From contig JANVCC010000146.1 of assembly GCA_025345505.1 (NCBI GenBank), positions 3,768,345 through 3,832,344 of the forward strand: a DNA stretch of 64,000 bases. Reading direction: 5' to 3'. Shown here piece by piece: positions 58,741 through 64,000 of the stretch. Every line of letters starts with the position of its first letter. Positions within the stretch are counted from its first letter, which is position 1. A model generated the notes under the pieces. The model was not told the origin of the DNA. It saw nothing but the letters and a program-made list of their open reading frames with translations, and did not search any database. A program made the translations under genes and the position numbers. The stretch is from Todiramphus chloris collaris. Lineage: Eukaryota > Chordata > Aves > Coraciiformes > Alcedinidae.

Positions 58741-61199
58741 CACTTTTCTTGCATGGTATCGATGGTGGCAGAGACATTAGCAAAGAGATTTTGGCAGCAG
58801 GTCATGAAAGAAAGAGAAGAGAGATGTGTAAAAAGGAAACAAAATGCAGTAAGAGAGATGCATTGCTCAGCTACTATGTGATGGGGCTTCATTTCACATC
58901 CGGCACAACCTCAGGCCATTGCCCGAGCAGGAAAGGGGGTGGGGAAGTGCCTCAGCACAGTGCCAGTGGTGCCATGTGAGGAGCACCCTTACCAGCACAA
59001 GCACTAATCAGGAAGAGGGATTTGGCTGTGAGACACTTGCAGCTTCAAGGATTTCCAGGGAAGCACGGGTGTTGCCAGTTTTTCAGGTTTCATCTGCTGC
59101 CTCCATGGTTTGGGTTGTTTTCTAAGTGTGGCTCTTGGAATCAAGCAACAGGGGTTGCATTTTTGCAGGACGGGTTTGCTCTGAGCCCTTCAGAGGCCAG
59201 CTGGGAAATGCACGTGCTGCAGGCATGGAAATGAGAGAAAAAAACCAAAACCCCACAACTGTATTTGTGGGGAAGAAGGTTTAAGCAAACTGTGTGATAT
59301 TTTGGGCCCTGAAGAGTAATTTTCTGGGCTTTATGATGCTAGGACCAAATTGCAAGTGAAAAAGGTGAGGACCTGGTCATGCTTCACAGTAAGTCTGCTG
59401 GGGACTGTGAGGGGTGCAAGCTGGGTGGGTTGTCTCTGCTTCTGCTGTACCAGGCCACCAAGAACAGTCCCAAGGCCAACAGGAGCATCCCCTTGCTTCA
59501 TATAATGCTAATGGCTGCTGCACAGCACTGTCATTCTGTGGGGATGCTGTCCTAATCTGGCCATCAGTTCTCCCTGGTTGCCATTGTCCACTGATTGGAG
59601 CTCTTCCAGAGCGTGATTCAAAGCAGAAATGAGTAGACCTGATGAGCAAGAGAGCACAGATGGAGTGTAGACAGTTTCATGCCTTGTGTTGGATGCTGTG
59701 AATACCTGCGTTAGTCTAGAGATAAGCAGTTCGGTCCACAGGAGAAAGGGAGGGTATAAAGTCCTCAGGAGGCTGATTGACTTGATGTCTCTGTTCCAAA
59801 ACAGGATCATCTCTGCCCCAAACATCCTAATAAAAATGCACTAACACAGCTCTGTTATATCACTTCACCTACAGACTATTTCTCATGTATTTATCTAGCT
59901 AATACCAGAACATAGCTCTTTTTTCTGTAGTCACCTCCCAATCTTCACCTTCAAAGCTCATGAAGGAGACAAGGAGAACAGTTGACACTGGAGGAGATAA
60001 AATTGATAACATTTTTGCAAAGTTTTTCACAGGAAGTTTGCTTTTGTTCTTTCTTGTTTATTCACATGGGAATATAAACTGCATTTCTCTTTCAGAATCC
60101 GTTTTATCTCAATGCTGTGGAAAATGACCCATCCCATGGTTCAGTTTCTTGCATTAGGTCAGCCTCATGCTGCCCAGCACCTGTGAAACAGTTAGAGGGC
60201 TAAACCTGAACTCTTCTGAGTAGTTTGCTTAATAATGCAAGGAGCAAGATGGGCAATACTGCCATACGAATTTCCAGTAACATCAAGGGCTTTTAGGGCA
60301 TCATAGCCCTAAAAATAGTGCTTGGCTATGATGTTACCACCAGCTCTTTGGGGGTTTTAGGAGAAGAAATTTCTTACTAGCAAAATACATGAATGTGATA
60401 TTTTAAGGGCTTTCCCCCCAGCCCCTTCCCCTTGTTTCTTACAGAAGATACTGGCATTGCACATATGAGTTAGCAAATAACAGCTGCTCCTCTCTGTGAT
60501 AGACACACTCTTTGGAGCACGTGGTAGATGAGGAGGGAAATCTACTGAAGTACTGTGGGGTTAGCCAAGGAGAGAGGAAAGCACCAGAGGAGAAGTCTCT
60601 GAGAAGTGCAGAACAGGTTGATGCTGCTCTGGTAATTAGGATTAGACAGTGGGAAAGGGATGCAGACAGGGAGCTGGCAAAGCTGCATGAGATAGGATAA
60701 ACAATTCAAAACCATTGGAACCCTCTGATTTCTTCTCTCAATGAGAGGAACCACCTTCTAAAACACTAGGAGAAAATCAGGCAATCACAGATCTGAATGT
60801 TTTATCCCTGTCATCAAAACCTCTTATTGCCCACTGTGGGAAGAAGAATACGAGCCTAGAGAGAAAAGATGCCTGGAAAATCACGTTAAAGAGATGTAAT
60901 CCTTGATATTAGCGAAAAGTGTCAACTCCTGTTCCTTCTTCTCTCCATAGATTTAATTCTTTCAGCCATAGCTAACTATTTATAGACTGGAGACAGGCCA
61001 GACCTAGAGCGTGGCTTCCTCAGAACTCAGAGATGTTTGAACCTGCCTGGTGAGACCTGTCAGTGACTCCTGTGAGCATCTCTGTGAGCATCTTCACAAC
61101 TGGGGTTATGCAAACTCTCACTCTCATACGTTTTCAAGCTTTGTTTACAGTTTATTCTTCTTTGTTACCCCTTCCCTTTAGAGGCCTTTAGCTTAAAAG
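58741..61199. other. Non-coding DNA; two weak exon-like frames
   Basis: Mixed sequence. Weak exon-like frames at 60096-60203 and 60512-60700 are described under findings. A 12-base tandem duplication lies at 61071-61094. No repeat family was recognised. Confidence 0.5.
61071..61094. repeat. Two tandem copies of a 12-bp unit
   Basis: TGTGAGCATCTC is followed directly by TGTGAGCATCTT. Confidence 0.9.
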
Positions 61200-61680
61200 C
61201 AGTGAAGTAACCAAATTAATGCAGGTATTCAAATTTTAATGACTGCCTAAGTCAAGCAAGCTGGAAAATCATTCCTATGAAGCCATAAGGGTAAAAGAGA
61301 GAGGTGCAAAACCACACCAACAGAGGCAACTGGCCAATTAACTGATGTGAAACCAACGTAAAAAAACAGAGCCTGGAAAACAAATGAAAACCTGTACAGC
61401 AATTACTTCCAAAAAGGTAACATTTTCCCAATTAAAGTCATTCTAAGAACTTTAGTTAATTACGTAGGTTTTCTTCTCTCACTCTCAATCTCTCCCCCCT
61501 CCTCTTCTCTCTCTCTCTCTCTCTCTCTCTTTTATTAAAGTCCATCAGGGCTCATGATGTGTGGGAAAAGTGCTAACATTTGCAAATTGCTGGTTTATGA
61601 TAAATGAATTGTGGAAACTCAGCCCCTTGCTTGGGGCCCGTCTAGATTGCAAAGCACCAGCATCTCCGGCTGCTGCAGCC
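61200..61680. other. AT-rich block with pyrimidine tract, possible conserved element
   Basis: Contains CCAAATTAATGCAGG, GTTAATTACGTAGG and ATTTGCAAATTGC words. A pyrimidine tract from about 61470 includes (CT)12 and ends TATTAAAG (61540), resembling a splice acceptor. No convincing donor follows. Function is inference. Confidence 0.28.
61507..61530. repeat. (CT)12 microsatellite
   Basis: Twelve perfect CT units within a longer pyrimidine tract. Confidence 0.95.
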
Positions 61681-61920
61681 CTGACCCTGACTTTACACCC
61701 ATTGATCACAACTGGTGCATAGCCATGACCACCAAATGCATACATTGTAGCTGGGGGACTTGCTTTTCCCATAGTATTTCATCATCGTTCCACATCGCGA
61801 GCGCCATAGTAACCTTTGGCATGCCGTCCTGTAAGACTAATACCTGCAGGAGATTTCCTCTTGCCCCAGTAATCACTGCTTCAACTGCTCCATCTTTAAA
61901 AAACCCTTAGTCATTAACCC
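61681..61920. other. Non-coding DNA, nothing recognised
   Basis: A plus frame of 99 codons (61611-61910) runs through with no domain. Confidence 0.5.
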
Positions 61921-62005
61921 AGCTTTGATTTTCAAAAAATACCCAGTGATTTCAACAGCACCAGGAAGGGAGGAAAGGGCTGGGCAGGTTGGAAAATCAA
62001 GCCCT
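61921..62005. mobile_element. Possible MITE-like palindromic repeat relic
   Basis: AGCTTTGATTTTCAA (61921-61935) is mirrored by the complement of TTGGAAAATCAAGCCCT (61989-62005), about 13 of 16 matched positions. They bound an 85-base segment containing 'cccagtgatttcaacagc'. This resembles an old palindromic sauropsid repeat beginning and ending with 'gattttcaaaa' / 'ttttgaaaatc'. No target-site duplication was identified. Confidence 0.4.
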
Positions 62006-63559
62006 AAATAATTCTAATGTCTTTCCAACTATAACTTTTAGACAGACATGTACAGTGTGGTTTCTGGATGTTAACCCCAGAGGTCCTCGAGGGTGTAGGA
62101 CAGAGAGCAAAGTACATTTAAGGGTATCAGGGGAGTGACACGTAGCGTGTACTCCCACAATTGCTCTCCACAATCACTGTATGCTTGGATTGCCGGAGCG
62201 CTCCGACAGCTCAAGGCACAGTCATGCTCGGGATTGCACACATATAGAAGAGAAACCTTCTGCCCCCCGTGCAGGAGATGTGCAAAGCCAGCCAGGGCTG
62301 CGGGAGACTCATTGCAAAGTGCAGGAGGTGCTGGTGGCTACCTTGGCTAGTGCTGGCAAGCGGGATGCTATTTGCGTGCAACGTTGCAGAGGGACTTTTG
62401 TGTTGGCTTTAGAGACTATTTCTGGTTTCAGGGAAAACATAACCGAGAGGAACGCAGGGCTCGGCAGCTGCACGTCAGCTGAGATTCCTGCACAGGGAAA
62501 TTGTTTCCATTCACAGTTCTGGGGCTGCAGGCAGGTCCTGATCCTGCTTTAATGAAAACAATTCCTCGAAAGTCAAGTGCATTTTTCTGACTGGCACACA
62601 GACGTGCTGTTTTCTCTGCAGAGTCTGACAGACCCTGCTGAGCATACGTAGGGAAGCACAGAGACGTGTGTGTCAGCTCATACACACACACGCACGCACA
62701 GGGAGGAAAGGGAGAGATCCTCAGACTGAGCATCAGATGGGAAAACCTCCATCCATGAAAGACTCTGGGTAAGAGATGATAGGGTCCCAAAGAGACGCAG
62801 AGTAATGAAGTTACGGAGAGCTGGGAAATGTTGGTATTACTTTATTATAGTGTACGGAAAAGAGCTTGTGAGCTAGTGCTCTAAGGGTTGTATTCAATAA
62901 AAAAATAATACCTCTGGCTCCCACACATGGCCATTGAAATACCAAAAAATCAATTTTGGTCATTGAATGGGGCCCTAAGGTGCAGCAAAATGGGTAAGAT
63001 TCATAATAGCACGGTAAGGAAAGATGTACAGTCTTTGGCCAAACAACTTTTCTCCATTTTGCCTCTAGTTTTGATCCACACAGCAGCAAGACTGATGGAC
63101 CAGCTCTCAGCTCACCCAGAGGTTGCCCACAGACCCTGCTGACCCCCTGGGCTCCTGGGGAAAGCCTTCTGCCTTCTCCCCTGTGCTTAAACTCACTCAA
63201 ACCTTAAGAATCCGGTGCAAAACCATGGGTGTACATGCAGTGGGCAAGCTGGGAGGCTGTGGCCGTGCTGCGGGAGGCTGCAAAGGCAGCTCAGCACAAG
63301 CACCAGTGGTAGCTCCCAGTAGTTGTAGCTCAGTCTGGGGAGGTAACGCCTTAAATGCATTTTTGACCAACACAGAAATGGAGCTGGGGAGTCAGATGCA
63401 TCCCCAGAAAGGCCATCCCTGGATGCTTCAGATGTGAATAATGTGAGGGAGGTGGAAATTGGTTTTGAAATGAAATTTAACAGAAAGGTGAAACGCGTCT
63501 GAAGAGAGAAAGGCTGGGAGGCGCCGGCCAGAACGGGCTGGCATTTTGCAGGCAGCTCG
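62006..63559. other. Non-coding DNA, nothing recognised
   Basis: Contains the perfect 12-base palindrome CGGAGCGCTCCG (62194-62205), a CA/CG-type tract (62682-62700) and a CpG-containing patch near 63480-63570 (ACGCGT, GGCGCCGGCC). ORFs overlap and lack domains. Confidence 0.5.
62682..62700. repeat. CA/CG dinucleotide tract
   Basis: ACACACACA followed by CGCACGCACA. Confidence 0.8.
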
Positions 63560-64000
63560 CTCGTGAATTCAGTGTCGGTTCTCTCTTGTCTTTATTAGTG
63601 CTCTGAAGCACAGTGTCTGAAGCAAAAGTTATTGAATTTTCACTAAACCCTTCCTACATGCAAAGGCTTTTTCTACTTTAATGTTCAAAAAAGTCCAAGC
63701 CGCAGCCACCGTCTCTAGCATGTGCCCATATCTTTTCTCATTATAGGCTGAGGTCCAAAACCAATACGAATTAAATAAATATCCCACTGAGAGCTGTACT
63801 TTTGAAAATGGCCTTATTGCAGTGCAGATGTGCGCTATCTAATACCGGCTTAAAAGTTGTATTTTTTTTTTTTTTTTAACATATATATATATTTAAATTA
63901 AGAAAATAAAATAAAATCTAAATATTATCCTGGAAGGAAGTGTATGCACTGGTGGATGTTTGATTTTCATTTTTCTCCCAGCATGCTCAGTCCTTTCATC
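63560..64000. other. AT-rich block with T16 and AT tract, window edge
   Basis: Contains T16 (63862-63877), an (AT)n tract (63880-63891), AAATTAAG and AATAAAATAAAATC words, and GAATTAAATAAATATCC near 63768. Composition resembles the other possible conserved blocks. The window ends before its boundary is visible. Confidence 0.28.

Noticed and set aside
1-64000. tRNA, rRNA, CRISPR arrays, phage or intact retroviral genes
   Set aside because: I looked for tRNA A/B-box arms, regularly spaced direct repeats, integrase or reverse-transcriptase frames and paired LTRs, and saw none that could be supported.

Overview
This looks like nuclear DNA from a vertebrate, most likely a bird. The evidence is several truncated CR1 LINE copies with the avian 3' consensus (an AATCACAGA-type or ATTCTATGATT-type end next to a 'ggttggaaggg' / 'ccaacc' block). 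There is no dense SINE load, interspersed repeats are sparse, and base composition alternates between AT-rich and moderately GC-rich blocks. I see no bacterial or viral gene organisation, no operon-like ORF packing, and no rRNA, tRNA or CRISPR array. Species, chromosome and flanking genes cannot be told from the window.

I cannot support any complete protein-coding gene. Open frames on both strands are short (206 codons at most), overlap in several frames, show no domains I recognise, and are no longer than chance predicts. The window is best read as intergenic 'gene desert' or the inside of a very large intron. A few places carry splice-site or promoter grammar that could belong to non-coding RNA exons or small alternative exons: 7690-8087, 16027-16053, 23341-23540, 32988-33069 and 60096-60203. 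These are inferences only.

Layout. Positions 1-6.8 kb are mixed non-coding DNA with T- and A-rich low complexity near 3.4-4.0 kb. From 6.88 to 7.26 kb is an AT-rich block with a cluster of short dyads, followed at 7.69-8.09 kb by a CCAAT/GC-box segment and a possible microexon. From 9.61 to 10.56 kb is the most regulatory-looking block (TAAT dyads, SOX-like and octamer motifs, back-to-back CCAAT). From 11.3 to 13.6 kb are two CR1 fragments around another AT-rich block. From 14 to 24.4 kb, AT-rich possibly conserved blocks alternate with featureless DNA, with one short CpG-rich patch at 23.34-23.54 kb. From 24.9 to 29.4 kb are a MIR-like SINE relic, an ancient CR1 relic and the longest CR1 fragment. 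From 29.4 to 50.6 kb is mostly featureless DNA with two more CR1 fragments, tandem duplications, G-quadruplex motifs and a homeodomain-motif block at 42.1 kb. From 50.6 to 53.1 kb is an AT-rich 2.5 kb block with no open frame of 60 codons or more. From 53 to 64 kb are GC-richer DNA, a small CR1 fragment, two ancient sauropsid-type repeats and more AT-rich blocks.

The recurrent AT-rich, TAAT-rich, ORF-poor islands fit a regulatory landscape around a developmental gene, but conservation cannot be seen in one sequence. No previously undescribed enzymatic or defence-type system is visible. The most informative follow-ups are cross-species alignment of the AT-rich blocks and RNA-seq support for the candidate exons.
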